From Nocardioides litoris (GTDB lineage: Bacteria > Actinomycetota > Actinomycetes > Propionibacteriales > Nocardioidaceae): 64,000 nt of DNA. Of this stretch, positions 42,563 through 50,630 are shown in pieces (the first letter of the stretch is position 1; each line of letters starts with the position of its first letter). The notes beneath the pieces are model-generated. The model saw only the letters and a program-made list of their open reading frames with translations, had not been told where the DNA came from and searched no databases. The DNA lies in the NCBI RefSeq assembly GCF_006346315.1, contig NZ_VDMR01000001.1, positions 1,550,001 to 1,614,000 of the forward strand, given 5' to 3'. The position numbers were made by a program, and so were the translations under genes.

Positions 42563-43900
42563 GTGGTCTCGCGCCTGCGGGAGCTCGTCCTCTGGGTGGG
42601 GGCTGCTCTCGGGCTCCTCGCCGTCGTCACCGCCCTGGCCGTCGCCCTCGGCGGCTTCAGCTTCCTGGTCTTCCGGTCCGGTTCCATGGCTCCCGAGATC
42701 CCGACGGGCGGACTCGCCCTCGCCCGCACCGTCGACGCCTCCGACCTGCGCCCGGGGGACGTCGTCAGCGTCACCGCCGCGAGTGGTGAGCGGATCACCC
42801 ACCGTGTCCAGAGCACCACGCTGCGTGGTGACCAGGCCTCGCTCGTCCTCAAGGGCGACGCCAACAACACCGCCGACTCGGAGGTGTACGTCGTCACCTC
42901 GGCCGAGCGAGTCATCGCCTCGATGCCCTACGGCGGCTACGTCGTCGCGCACCTGCTCACGCCGCCCGGGCTCGTGGCCCTCGGCGCGCTCAGCGCGATG
43001 CTGCTCCTGCTCACGTCTGGTCGTCAAAAGGACCGTGCGCCAGCGGTTCCCCGCGGTGGCCGGCACGCCGACACCGGAACGCGACGACGACGTCGTCGGG
43101 CGGCCACCGTGCTCGTCGCCGGTTCCGTGGCCACGGCGGCGGTCATCGGCACCAGCGGGACCCTGGCGACCTTCACCGATCGCGCGACGGCGGCCACCAG
43201 CACCAGCACGAGCGGCAGCATCGCTGTACCCGCCCAGCCCGACGTCATCACCCAGACCACCGGGACCGGCGCGGCGCCCATCTCCTGGGCCCCGGTCAAG
43301 ACGGGCGACACCGGCGCCATGACCTATGACATCGTCCGCTACACCCAGGCGACCGGCGGTACGGGCACGGTGATGTGCCAGGACGTGACGTCCCCGCTGA
43401 GCTGCACGGAGCCGAAGCCGGCGACCGCAGCTGCGAACACCACCTACTACTACGGCGTCCGGGCCAGGTACGGCGCCAACTGGACCTCGGAGTCGACGAC
43501 ACGCCGCGCCTACACCCCCGACGTGATCTCGCCCGGCGGCAACTACCAGACGCCCGTGCTCACCTCGTGCACCAACACGCAGCTCGCCTGCGGCACGGCC
43601 TCAGACTCTGGTGGGGGAACGGTCGCTCGGGTCGAGTTCTCGCTCCTGCGGGTCCGCACGCTGATCCTCAACCTGTCCGCGACCGCGCAGTGCTGGAACG
43701 GGTCGGCCTACGTCGGCGCCACCAACGGGGCGTGCCCCACGTTCCAGCTGGCCACGGGCACCACCTCGTGGTCGGTGCCGGGATCCAAGTCCACGGCCTA
43801 CGCACCCGCTCCCGTGGGCTACAGCCAGGACTTCACGCTGATCATCCGCCTGGTCGATTCGTACGGCAACGTTCGCACCTCCTCGCCCATCGAGTACTGA
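42563..43900 (+). CDS. SipW-type signal peptidase fused to an exported SipW-signal domain
   Basis: 445 residues in one uninterrupted frame. Residues about 1-155 are a SipW-type peptidase: TM helix 10-35, Ser41 in FRSGSMAP, His80 in ITHRV, GDANNTAD (99-105) and a second TM (134-152). A basic stretch (170-180) and a third hydrophobic segment (181-197) lead into SGTLATFTDRATAATSTST, then SGSIAVP (198-223), which is a SipW-substrate signature. The remaining 220 residues are an Ala/Thr/Ser-rich beta domain (FnIII-like start TYDIVRYTQATGG, several Cys). So one protein seems to carry both peptidase and substrate. GTG start. Confidence 0.82.
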   Translation: MVSRLRELVLWVGAALGLLAVVTALAVALGGFSFLVFRSGSMAPEIPTGGLALARTVDASDLRPGDVVSVTAASGERITHRVQSTTLRGDQASLVLKGDANNTADSEVYVVTSAERVIASMPYGGYVVAHLLTPPGLVALGALSAMLLLLTSGRQKDRAPAVPRGGRHADTGTRRRRRRAATVLVAGSVATAAVIGTSGTLATFTDRATAATSTSTSGSIAVPAQPDVITQTTGTGAAPISWAPVKTGDTGAMTYDIVRYTQATGGTGTVMCQDVTSPLSCTEPKPATAAANTTYYYGVRARYGANWTSESTTRRAYTPDVISPGGNYQTPVLTSCTNTQLACGTASDSGGGTVARVEFSLLRVRTLILNLSATAQCWNGSAYVGATNGACPTFQLATGTTSWSVPGSKSTAYAPAPVGYSQDFTLIIRLVDSYGNVRTSSPIEY

Positions 43901-43924
43901 CGTCAGCCGCTAGGGTCGCGGCCC

Positions 43925-44515
43925 GTGACCACCATCGGCGTCCTCGCCCTCCAGGGCGACGTCCGCGAGCACCTGCGGGCGCTGACGGGCCTCGGCGCCC
44001 ACGCCGTCGCCGTACGACGACCGGAGGAGCTGGCCGCGGTCGACGGTCTCGTGCTGCCGGGTGGTGAGTCCACGACGATCGCCAAGCTCGCCCGCACCTT
44101 CGACCTGCTCGAGCCGCTCCGCGCACGCATCGCCGACGGGCTCCCGGTGCTCGGCACCTGCGCCGGGATGATCCTGCTCGCCGACCGCGTGCTCGACGGC
44201 GCCGAGGGCCAGGAGACGGTGGGCGGACTCGACGTCACGGTCCGTCGCAACGCCTTCGGCCGCCAGGTGGACTCCTTCGAGGGGCCGGTGGAGGTCGCCG
44301 GCCTTGACGAGCCGGTGCACGGGGTGTTCATCCGTGCTCCGTGGGTCGAGTCGACCGGCCCCGGGGTCGAGGTGCTCGCCCGGACCGACGACCCCGATAG
44401 GATCGTCATGGTGCGACAGGACGCGCTGATGGCGACGTCCTTCCATCCCGAGGTGGGTGACGACCCCCGGGTCCACGGTCTCTTCCTGGACCTGGTGACC
44501 CAGACGCAGACGTAG
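43925..44515 (+). CDS. pdxT: Pyridoxal 5'-phosphate synthase glutaminase subunit PdxT
   Basis: Glutaminase that hands ammonia to PdxS; 196 residues. Class I glutamine amidotransferase triad: Cys in [10 protein letters not shown] (about 79), and His and Glu in [12 protein letters not shown]. The [12 protein letters not shown] motif is characteristic. GTG at 43925, 24 bases after the fusion gene. It is normally adjacent to pdxS; the 5.7 kb insert is discussed under findings. Confidence 0.96.
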   Translation: MTTIGVLALQGDVREHLRALTGLGAHAVAVRRPEELAAVDGLVLPGGESTTIAKLARTFDLLEPLRARIADGLPVLGTCAGMILLADRVLDGAEGQETVGGLDVTVRRNAFGRQVDSFEGPVEVAGLDEPVHGVFIRAPWVESTGPGVEVLARTDDPDRIVMVRQDALMATSFHPEVGDDPRVHGLFLDLVTQTQT

Positions 44516-44527
44516 GAAGAGGTACGC

Positions 44528-45301
44528 ATGTCCGGCCACTCCAAGTGGGCGACCACGAAGCACAAGAAGGCCGCGCTCGACTCCAAGCGCAGCAAGATGA
44601 CGACCAAGCTCATCAAGAATATCGAGGTCGCGGCGCGCATGGGCGGGGGAGACCCCGCGGGCAACCCCACGTTGTTCGACGCCATCCAGAAGGCCAAGAA
44701 GTCCTCGGTCACCAAGGACAACATCGAGCGCGCGGTCAAGCGAGGGTCGGGCGCCGAGACCGGCGGGGCGGACTACCAGACGATCATGTACGAGGGCTAC
44801 GGCCCGGCCGGCGTGGCCCTGCTCATCGAGTGCCTCACCGACAACAAGAACCGCGCCGCGATGGAGGTCCGGACCGCGATGAGCCGTAACGGCGGCTCCC
44901 TCGCCGACCCCGGCTCCGTCTCGTTCCTGTTCCACCGCAAGGGCGTCGTCACGGTGCCGGTCGAGCAGGACGGCAAGAAGGTCGACGAGGACGACGTCCT
45001 CGAGGCCACCCTCGAGGCCGGCGCCGACGAGGTCAACGACCTCGGCGACACCCTCGAGGTCGTCTCGGAGTCCAACGACCTGGTGGCGGTCCGCACCGCC
45101 CTCCAGGCGGCCGGCATCGACTACGACGCCGCCGACGCCTCCTTCGTGCCCGACAACAAGGTCGCCCTCGACGCCGACGGCGCGGCCAAGCTGTTCCGGC
45201 TCATCGACGTCCTCGAGGACCTCGACGACGTCCAGACGATCTACGCCAACTACGACGTGTCCGACGACGTCATGGCCGAGCTCGAGGGCGCCGACGCCTG
45301 A
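44528..45301 (+). CDS. YebC/TACO1-family protein
   Basis: 257 residues, the usual length. Starts [21 protein letters not shown] and carries [23 protein letters not shown] and the [24 protein letters not shown] core. YebC proteins bind DNA as regulators in some bacteria, and TACO1/YebC2 types help ribosomes through proline stretches. Position between pdxT and ruvC matches Mycobacterium. ATG with AAGAGG about 9 bases upstream. Confidence 0.95.
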   Translation: MSGHSKWATTKHKKAALDSKRSKMTTKLIKNIEVAARMGGGDPAGNPTLFDAIQKAKKSSVTKDNIERAVKRGSGAETGGADYQTIMYEGYGPAGVALLIECLTDNKNRAAMEVRTAMSRNGGSLADPGSVSFLFHRKGVVTVPVEQDGKKVDEDDVLEATLEAGADEVNDLGDTLEVVSESNDLVAVRTALQAAGIDYDAADASFVPDNKVALDADGAAKLFRLIDVLEDLDDVQTIYANYDVSDDVMAELEGADA

Positions 45302-45334
45302 GGCGCAGGACGCCGGACGCCGTACCCTGGGCCG

Positions 45335-45871
45335 GTGCCCTCCACCGACCTCTCCCGTCGTTCCCGCCCGCGCCTCCTGGGCGCTCTCACGCTGGCCGTC
45401 GCCACGGCGCTGACCGTCCTGCCGGTCACCTCGCCGACCGCTCACGCCGACGTCAGCGGCGGCAGTGCGCAGCAGCGCAGCGACCCGCGCGGCGACGTGC
45501 GCGACGTGCGGGGCGACGCGCGCTCGGTCGCCGTGCGCACCGGTCGGACCTACTCGACCGAGCTGCGCTGGTACGGCTCGCCCCAGCCCGCCGCCAAGGT
45601 CTACGCCCAGGTGTGGTTCCGCAACAACCGCACGGGGGCGCCGACCTGGCAGGCCTACGCCGTGTGGAACGGTTCCTGGACGGCCGGCATCTACCGCAGC
45701 GGTGACGCGACCCGTCGGTGTCGTGCCAACGCCACCTGGATCGACAGCAAGAAGGGGGTGCGCGTGACCTTCGCCCCCGGCTGCGTCGGGCGGGTGCTCC
45801 CGGGCACGGTCTCGGGCCAGAGCATCGCCCAGCTGCAGTACGGCACCTACGTGGACAAGGTCAACCGCTGA
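45335..45871 (+). CDS. Secreted protein of unknown function
   Basis: 178 residues; signal peptide with hydrophobic core 15-33 and cleavage near AHA-DVS. The mature part has an Arg/Asp-rich SDPRGDVRDVRGDARSV segment, then beta-strand-like stretches (YSTELRWYGSPQPAAKVYAQVWFRNNRTG) and two Cys (CRANATW, CVGRV) that may be bonded. The start is a GTG at 45335. It lies between yebC and ruvC but is separate from ruvC by an SOS promoter. Not recognised. Confidence 0.7.
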   Translation: MPSTDLSRRSRPRLLGALTLAVATALTVLPVTSPTAHADVSGGSAQQRSDPRGDVRDVRGDARSVAVRTGRTYSTELRWYGSPQPAAKVYAQVWFRNNRTGAPTWQAYAVWNGSWTAGIYRSGDATRRCRANATWIDSKKGVRVTFAPGCVGRVLPGTVSGQSIAQLQYGTYVDKVNR

Positions 45872-45934
45872 GGCGACCGTGGGCCGACCGCGTGTCGCGC
45901 TCCCACCCGGCTGGCGGTCGGGCTAGCGTCGGCT

Positions 45935-45950
45935 GCGAACACACGTTCGA
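45935..45950. promoter_or_regulatory. LexA (SOS) box upstream of ruvCAB
   Basis: GCGAAC-ACAC-GTTCGA matches the actinobacterial LexA consensus CGAAC-N4-GTTCG exactly. It ends 30 bases before the ruvC start. A 24-base perfect palindrome (45939-45962, ACACACGTTCG / CGAACGTGTGT around AC) overlaps its right side. Confidence 0.8.
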
Positions 45951-45980
45951 CCGAACGTGTGTCGGTGGGAGGCGGTCGAG

Positions 45981-46520
45981 GTGCGCGTGCTGGGGATCGA
46001 CCCCGGGCTGACCCGGTGCGGCATGGGGGTGGTCGACGGTGACGTCGGCCGTCCATTGCGCCTCGTCGACGTCGGCGTGCTGCGCACGACCTCGACGCTG
46101 CCCGTCCCGGAGCGGCTGGTCACGATCGAGCGCGGTGTCGACGCCTGGATCGAGGAGCACCAGCCCGACGCCGTCGCGGTCGAGCGGGTCTTCGCCCGCT
46201 CCGACGTCAGCACCGTGATGGGCACCGCCCAGGCCAGCGGCATCGCCATGGTGTGCGCGGCGCGGCGGGGCCTGCCGGTCGCCCTGCACACGCCGAGCGA
46301 GGTCAAGGCGGCCGTCTCCGGCAGCGGCCGGGCCGACAAGGCCCAGGTGACCGCGATGGTCACCCGCATCCTGCGCCTCGACGCGCCACCCAAGCCCGCC
46401 GACGCGGCCGACGCCCTGGCGCTCGCCATCACCCACATCTGGCGCGGTGGCGCCCAGGCCCGCCTCGACGCGGCCGTCGCCCGCACCGCCCCCACCCGAC
46501 GGAGGACCTGGACCCCGTGA
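45981..46520 (+). CDS. ruvC: Holliday junction resolvase RuvC
   Basis: Resolves Holliday junctions with RuvAB; 179 residues from the GTG at 45981 after GGGAGGCGG. The four catalytic acids match E. coli: D7 (GIDPG), E68 (VAVERVF), D141 and D144 ([12 protein letters not shown]). An upstream in-frame ATG would add eight residues but lies inside the operator region. Under a LexA box. Its stop overlaps the ruvA start. Confidence 0.96.
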   Translation: MRVLGIDPGLTRCGMGVVDGDVGRPLRLVDVGVLRTTSTLPVPERLVTIERGVDAWIEEHQPDAVAVERVFARSDVSTVMGTAQASGIAMVCAARRGLPVALHTPSEVKAAVSGSGRADKAQVTAMVTRILRLDAPPKPADAADALALAITHIWRGGAQARLDAAVARTAPTRRRTWTP

Positions 46521-47119
46521 TCGCCCACGTCCGCGGCGAGGTCGCCGCCCTCACCCTGACCAGCGCCGTCCTCGAGGTCGGCGGTGTCGGTCTCGAGCTG
46601 ATGTGCACCCCCGGCACCCTCGCCTCCCTCCGCACCGGCCAGCCCGCGCGGCTGGCCACGAGCATGGTCGTGCGCGAGGACTCCCTGACCCTGTTCGGGT
46701 TCGTCGACGACGACGAGAAGGCGGTCTTCGAGCTCGTGCAGACCGCCTCGGGCGTCGGGCCCAAGGTCGCCCAGGCCATCACCGCGGTCCTCAGCCCCGA
46801 CGACCTGCGCCGGGCCATCGCCTCCGACGACGTCAAGACGCTGACCCGGGTGCCGGGCATCGGCCAGAAGGGCGCGCAGCGCATCATCCTCGAGCTCAAG
46901 GACCGCATCGGCGCGCCGACCGGGCCCCGCGTCCCCGGCGCGCCGGCCGCTCCCGTCGTCGACGCCTGGCGCGGCCAGGTCCACCAGGGACTGGTCGGCC
47001 TCGGCTGGCCGGCCAAGGACGCCGACAAGGCGGTCGAGGCGGTGGCCGACCAGGCCGGCGACGCCCCCGACGTGGGTGCGCTGCTGCGCGCTGCCCTGCG
47101 CACCCTGAGCAAGGCCTGA
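46517..47119 (+). CDS. ruvA: Holliday junction DNA helicase subunit RuvA
   Basis: 200 residues, tetramer that holds the four-way junction. Domain I (residues 1-63), two HhH motifs ([34 protein letters not shown]) and the C-terminal domain III that binds RuvB ([19 protein letters not shown]). GTG start overlaps the ruvC stop (GTGA). Second gene of the SOS ruvCAB operon. Confidence 0.96.
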   Translation: MIAHVRGEVAALTLTSAVLEVGGVGLELMCTPGTLASLRTGQPARLATSMVVREDSLTLFGFVDDDEKAVFELVQTASGVGPKVAQAITAVLSPDDLRRAIASDDVKTLTRVPGIGQKGAQRIILELKDRIGAPTGPRVPGAPAAPVVDAWRGQVHQGLVGLGWPAKDADKAVEAVADQAGDAPDVGALLRAALRTLSKA

Positions 47120-47120
47120 C

Positions 47121-48245
47121 GTGCACGACGACGACCTCGACGACCTCGACGACCTCGACGACCTCGACGACCTCACGGAGGCGGAGGAGCGTCACCTGCG
47201 CTCCCGCACCGGGTCGCTGACCGCGGCCGAGGCCGAGGGCGACGAGCGGGCCATCGAGGCGGCGCTGCGTCCGCGCACGCTCGACGAGGTCGTCGGCCAG
47301 GCGCGGGTGCGCGAGCAGCTCGGCCTGGTCCTCGACGCCGCCAAGGCCCGCGGTCGGGCCCCCGACCACGTCCTGCTCTCCGGCCCGCCCGGGCTCGGCA
47401 AGACGACGCTGGCCATGATCATCGCCGCCGAGCTCGGCTCGCCGCTGCGCCTGACCAGCGGCCCCGCGATCACCCACGCCGGCGACCTCGCCGCCATCCT
47501 GTCCGGCCTCAACGAGGGTGACGTCCTCTTCATCGACGAGATCCACCGGATGTCGCGGCCGGCCGAGGAGATGCTCTACCTCGCCATGGAGGACTTCCGG
47601 GTCGACGTGGTCATCGGCAAGGGGCCCGGCGCCACCGCCATCCCGCTGGAGATCCCGCCCTTCACCCTCGTCGGCGCGACGACCCGTGCCGGGCTGCTGC
47701 CCGGGCCGCTGCGCGACCGCTTCGGGTTCACCGGCCACCTCGAGTTCTACGACCCGGCCGAGCTCGACCTCATCGTGCACCGCTCGGCCGACCTGCTCGG
47801 CGTACGCCTCACCGACGAGGGCGCCGCCGAGATCGCCTCCCGCTCCCGTGGCACCCCGCGCATCGCCAACCGGCTGCTGCGCCGGGTCCGTGACTACGCC
47901 CAGGTGCGCGCCGACGGCGTGGTCACCCTCGAGGTCGCCCACGCGACCCTCGACCTCTACGAGGTCGACGCCCTCGGCCTCGACCGGCTCGACGTCGCCG
48001 TCATCGACGTGCTGTGCCGCCGGTTCGGCGGCGGTCCGGTGGGCGTGTCCACGCTGGCCGTGGCCGTGGGGGAGGAGCGAGAGACGGTCGAGGAGGTCGC
48101 CGAGCCCTTCCTGGTCCGGCTGGGCTTCCTGTCCCGCACCCCGCGCGGGCGCATCGCGACCCCGGCCGCCTGGGCCCACCTCGGCCTCCCGGCCCCGGCC
48201 GCCCCAGATCGGCCCGCCGACGAGGGAACTCTCTTCGACACCTGA
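47121..48245 (+). CDS. ruvB: Holliday junction DNA helicase subunit RuvB, with acidic repeat N-terminus
   Basis: 374 residues, AAA+ motor of branch migration. Walker [11 protein letters not shown], Walker B FIDEIHR, sensor 1 GATTRAG, arginine finger region GPLRDRFG, and the C-terminal winged helix. The first 18 residues are DDL repeats (residues 4-18) encoded by five exact 9-base units; a typical RuvB starts later, at about LTEAEE...[10 protein letters not shown]. The GTG at 47121 lies 1 base after the ruvA stop, so the acidic extension is probably translated. Confidence 0.95.
   Translation: MHDDDLDDLDDLDDLDDLTEAEERHLRSRTGSLTAAEAEGDERAIEAALRPRTLDEVVGQARVREQLGLVLDAAKARGRAPDHVLLSGPPGLGKTTLAMIIAAELGSPLRLTSGPAITHAGDLAAILSGLNEGDVLFIDEIHRMSRPAEEMLYLAMEDFRVDVVIGKGPGATAIPLEIPPFTLVGATTRAGLLPGPLRDRFGFTGHLEFYDPAELDLIVHRSADLLGVRLTDEGAAEIASRSRGTPRIANRLLRRVRDYAQVRADGVVTLEVAHATLDLYEVDALGLDRLDVAVIDVLCRRFGGGPVGVSTLAVAVGEERETVEEVAEPFLVRLGFLSRTPRGRIATPAAWAHLGLPAPAAPDRPADEGTLFDT
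47130..47174 (+). repeat. Five tandem 9-base repeats (GACGACCTC) in ruvB
   Basis: Five perfect copies of GACGACCTC, in frame, encoding DDL five times. A change in copy number would add or remove three residues without breaking the frame. Confidence 0.95.
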
Positions 48246-48377
48246 CACGTTGGGGTCCTTGGTGCAGGAGGTGCGGATTGGTCCGTGCCGGGACCACCGC
48301 GGCTATGCTTGCCCGTCGCCCGGTCCGCTGTCCTGCGGCCCTGTGCTCCTGCTCGACTCATGTGAGAGGTCTCGTCC

Positions 48378-48716
48378 GTGGAAGGGCTCGTCCCGCCGCT
48401 GCTCCTCGTGGGCATGCTCCTGGTGTTCTGGTTGCTGGTCGTGCGCCCCGGCGTACGCCGTGAGCGCGAGCGTCGCGCGATGCAGACGGCCCTCGTGGCC
48501 GGCGACCGCATCGTCTTGACGTCCGGCTTCTTCGGCACCGTGGTCGCCCTCCACGACGACCGCGCCGAGGTCGAGCTGGCTCCCGGCACGGTCGTGACCG
48601 TCGCCCTGGGCGCCGTCGGCGGCCTCGCCCCGGAGCCCGAGCACACCAGCGCACCCACCCTGCAGAAGAAGTCCGACACCGGGTCGTCGCAGACGCCCGA
48701 GTCCGAGGAGAGCTGA
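48378..48716 (+). CDS. yajC: Preprotein translocase subunit YajC
   Basis: 112 residues, one N-terminal TM helix (about 5-22, PPLLLVGMLLVFWLLVVRPG) followed by the cytoplasmic RRERERRAMQTALVAGDRIVLTSGFFGTVVAL signature. It helps SecDF during protein export. GTG start. First gene of yajC-secD-secF; the 132 bases before it hold its promoter region and no gene. Confidence 0.94.
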   Translation: MEGLVPPLLLVGMLLVFWLLVVRPGVRRERERRAMQTALVAGDRIVLTSGFFGTVVALHDDRAEVELAPGTVVTVALGAVGGLAPEPEHTSAPTLQKKSDTGSSQTPESEES

Positions 48717-48719
48717 ACG

Positions 48720-50630
48720 TTGGCGAAGAAGCAGGCCCGACCGGGACGCACCCTCGTGGTGTTCCTCCTGGGCACGGCGATCCTGTACGGCTTGGTGGCC
48801 CTGGCCGGGTCCTGGAAGCCCGAGCTCGGCCTGGACCTCCAGGGCGGCACCCGCATCACCCTGCAGGCGCAGGGCAACCCGAGCCGTGACAACCTCGAGG
48901 AGGCGCGCTCGATCATCGACCGGCGCGTCAACGGCTCGGGTGTCTCCGAGGCCGAGGTGATCACCCAGGGCGACAACATCGTCGTGGAGATCCCCGGCAG
49001 CCAGAACCGCAACCTGGTCGAGGTCGTCCAGCGCCAGGCGCAGCTGCGGTTCCGCCTCGTCGCCTGCCGCGACATCTGCCAGCCGCCGACGGGCGCGCAG
49101 GGCGCCACCGACGTCCCCGGCGTCGACGAGGTCCCCTCGACGGGTGCCGAGGTGCCTGCCCCGCCGGCCGAGGAGGCCCCCTCGGCCCCCGCCGCGCCGT
49201 CGTCCGCGCCGGCCTCGGCCAACCGTGTCGCGCCGGGCTGGGCCCGCGCGGGCACGACCCCGTCGCCCGCCCCGTCCGCGGGCGCCTCGGCCACGGCCAC
49301 GCCCGCCCCCGGCGCGCCCGCCTCGCCGAGCGACGGCGCATCGCCCGCCGACGGCACCGCCCCCACCGAGGGCGCGACCCCGACCGCGCCGGCCGACACG
49401 CAGGACTTCGACACCAACGCCGTCGTCCCGCTCGACGACGCCATCGCCTTCATCCGTGGTGGCTACACCCAGGCCGACGTCGACCTGTTCGACAGCTACT
49501 CCTGCAACGACGACGGCACGGTGACCAAGAACCCCGACGCCGCCGCCGACGTGCCCGACCGCCCGGTCGACGACCCGAGCAAGCCGCTGGTGGGCTGCGA
49601 GCCGGCCGCCCCGGCCGTCGGCGACATCCCGGCGCGCGCAGCGACGAAGTACCTGCTCTCTCCCGCCGTCATCCAGGGCACCGACCTCGACGACGCCGGC
49701 TACCAGATCCCCCAGAACGAGGTCCGCTACGTCGTCACCCTGCAGCTCGGTGGCAAGGGACGCGAGGTCTTCGCCGCCGCTTCGAGCGAGGGTGGCCTGG
49801 TCAAGGGCGAGAACGGCGAGAACTTCGCCATGGTCCTCGACGGCACCGTGCTCTCGGCGCCGTACTTCTCCAGCGTCATCGGCGACGGCAACGCCCAGAT
49901 CTCGGGCAACTTCACCGAGGCCGAGGCGCGCGACCTGTCCAACTCGCTGAAGTTCGGCTCGCTGCCGATCGCCTTCCAGGACCCGACGGTCGAGACGATC
50001 GGCCCCTCGCTCGCCGGTGACCAGCTCAGTGCGGGTCTCGTGGCGGGTGCGTTCGGCCTGGGGCTCGTGCTCATCTACTGCCTGCTCTACTACCGCGGGC
50101 TCGGCCTCGTCGTGGTGGCCTCGCTGCTCGCGGCCGCGGCCGTCACCTACGCCCTGGTCCTGCTGCTCAGCGAGACCGCGGGCTTCGTGCTGACCCTGCC
50201 CGGCATCGCCGGCCTGATCATCGCGGTCGGTGTCACCGCCGACTCCTTCATCATCTTCTTCGAGCGCATCCGCGACGAGATGCGCGAGGGCAAGTCGATG
50301 CGGGTCGCGGTGGAGACCGGCTGGAAGCGCGCCAAGGTCACCCGACTGGCCGCCCAGGTCGTCTCGCTGCTCTCGGCGGCCGTGCTCTACATCTTCGCGA
50401 CCGGCGTGGTGAAGGGCTTCGGCTTCGCGCTCGGGCTCACCACGATCGTCGACCTGGCGATCCTGTTCTGGTTCACCAAGCCGATGGTGTCCTGGCTGGC
50501 CCGGTTCCACTTCTTCAACTCCGGCTCGCGCTGGTCCGGCCTGAGCCCGGAGACCCTCGGCATCGACCGTGCTGAGCAGTCGACCACCGAACCGACCAAG
50601 ACGGCCGTCACGGCTGGAGGGAAGGCCTGA
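48720..50630 (+). CDS. secD: Protein translocase subunit SecD, with Pro/Ala-rich insert
   Basis: 636 residues. TM1 (about 10-30), LGLDLQGGTRITLQA of the family, large extracytoplasmic P1 domain, then five C-terminal TM helices with the SecD signatures ADSFIIFFERIRDE and GLAGLIIAVGVT-like GIAGLIIAVGVT. Within P1 an Ala/Pro/Ser/Thr-rich insert (about 123-228) is likely disordered. SecDF uses the proton gradient to pull exported proteins. The start is a TTG at 48720, 3 bases after yajC. secF overlaps. Confidence 0.95.
   Translation: MAKKQARPGRTLVVFLLGTAILYGLVALAGSWKPELGLDLQGGTRITLQAQGNPSRDNLEEARSIIDRRVNGSGVSEAEVITQGDNIVVEIPGSQNRNLVEVVQRQAQLRFRLVACRDICQPPTGAQGATDVPGVDEVPSTGAEVPAPPAEEAPSAPAAPSSAPASANRVAPGWARAGTTPSPAPSAGASATATPAPGAPASPSDGASPADGTAPTEGATPTAPADTQDFDTNAVVPLDDAIAFIRGGYTQADVDLFDSYSCNDDGTVTKNPDAAADVPDRPVDDPSKPLVGCEPAAPAVGDIPARAATKYLLSPAVIQGTDLDDAGYQIPQNEVRYVVTLQLGGKGREVFAAASSEGGLVKGENGENFAMVLDGTVLSAPYFSSVIGDGNAQISGNFTEAEARDLSNSLKFGSLPIAFQDPTVETIGPSLAGDQLSAGLVAGAFGLGLVLIYCLLYYRGLGLVVVASLLAAAAVTYALVLLLSETAGFVLTLPGIAGLIIAVGVTADSFIIFFERIRDEMREGKSMRVAVETGWKRAKVTRLAAQVVSLLSAAVLYIFATGVVKGFGFALGLTTIVDLAILFWFTKPMVSWLARFHFFNSGSRWSGLSPETLGIDRAEQSTTEPTKTAVTAGGKA

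Noticed and set aside
38268..43900. Prophage or transposon origin for the insert between pdxS and pdxT
   Set aside because: No integrase, transposase, att-like direct repeat or terminal inverted repeat was found at the borders.
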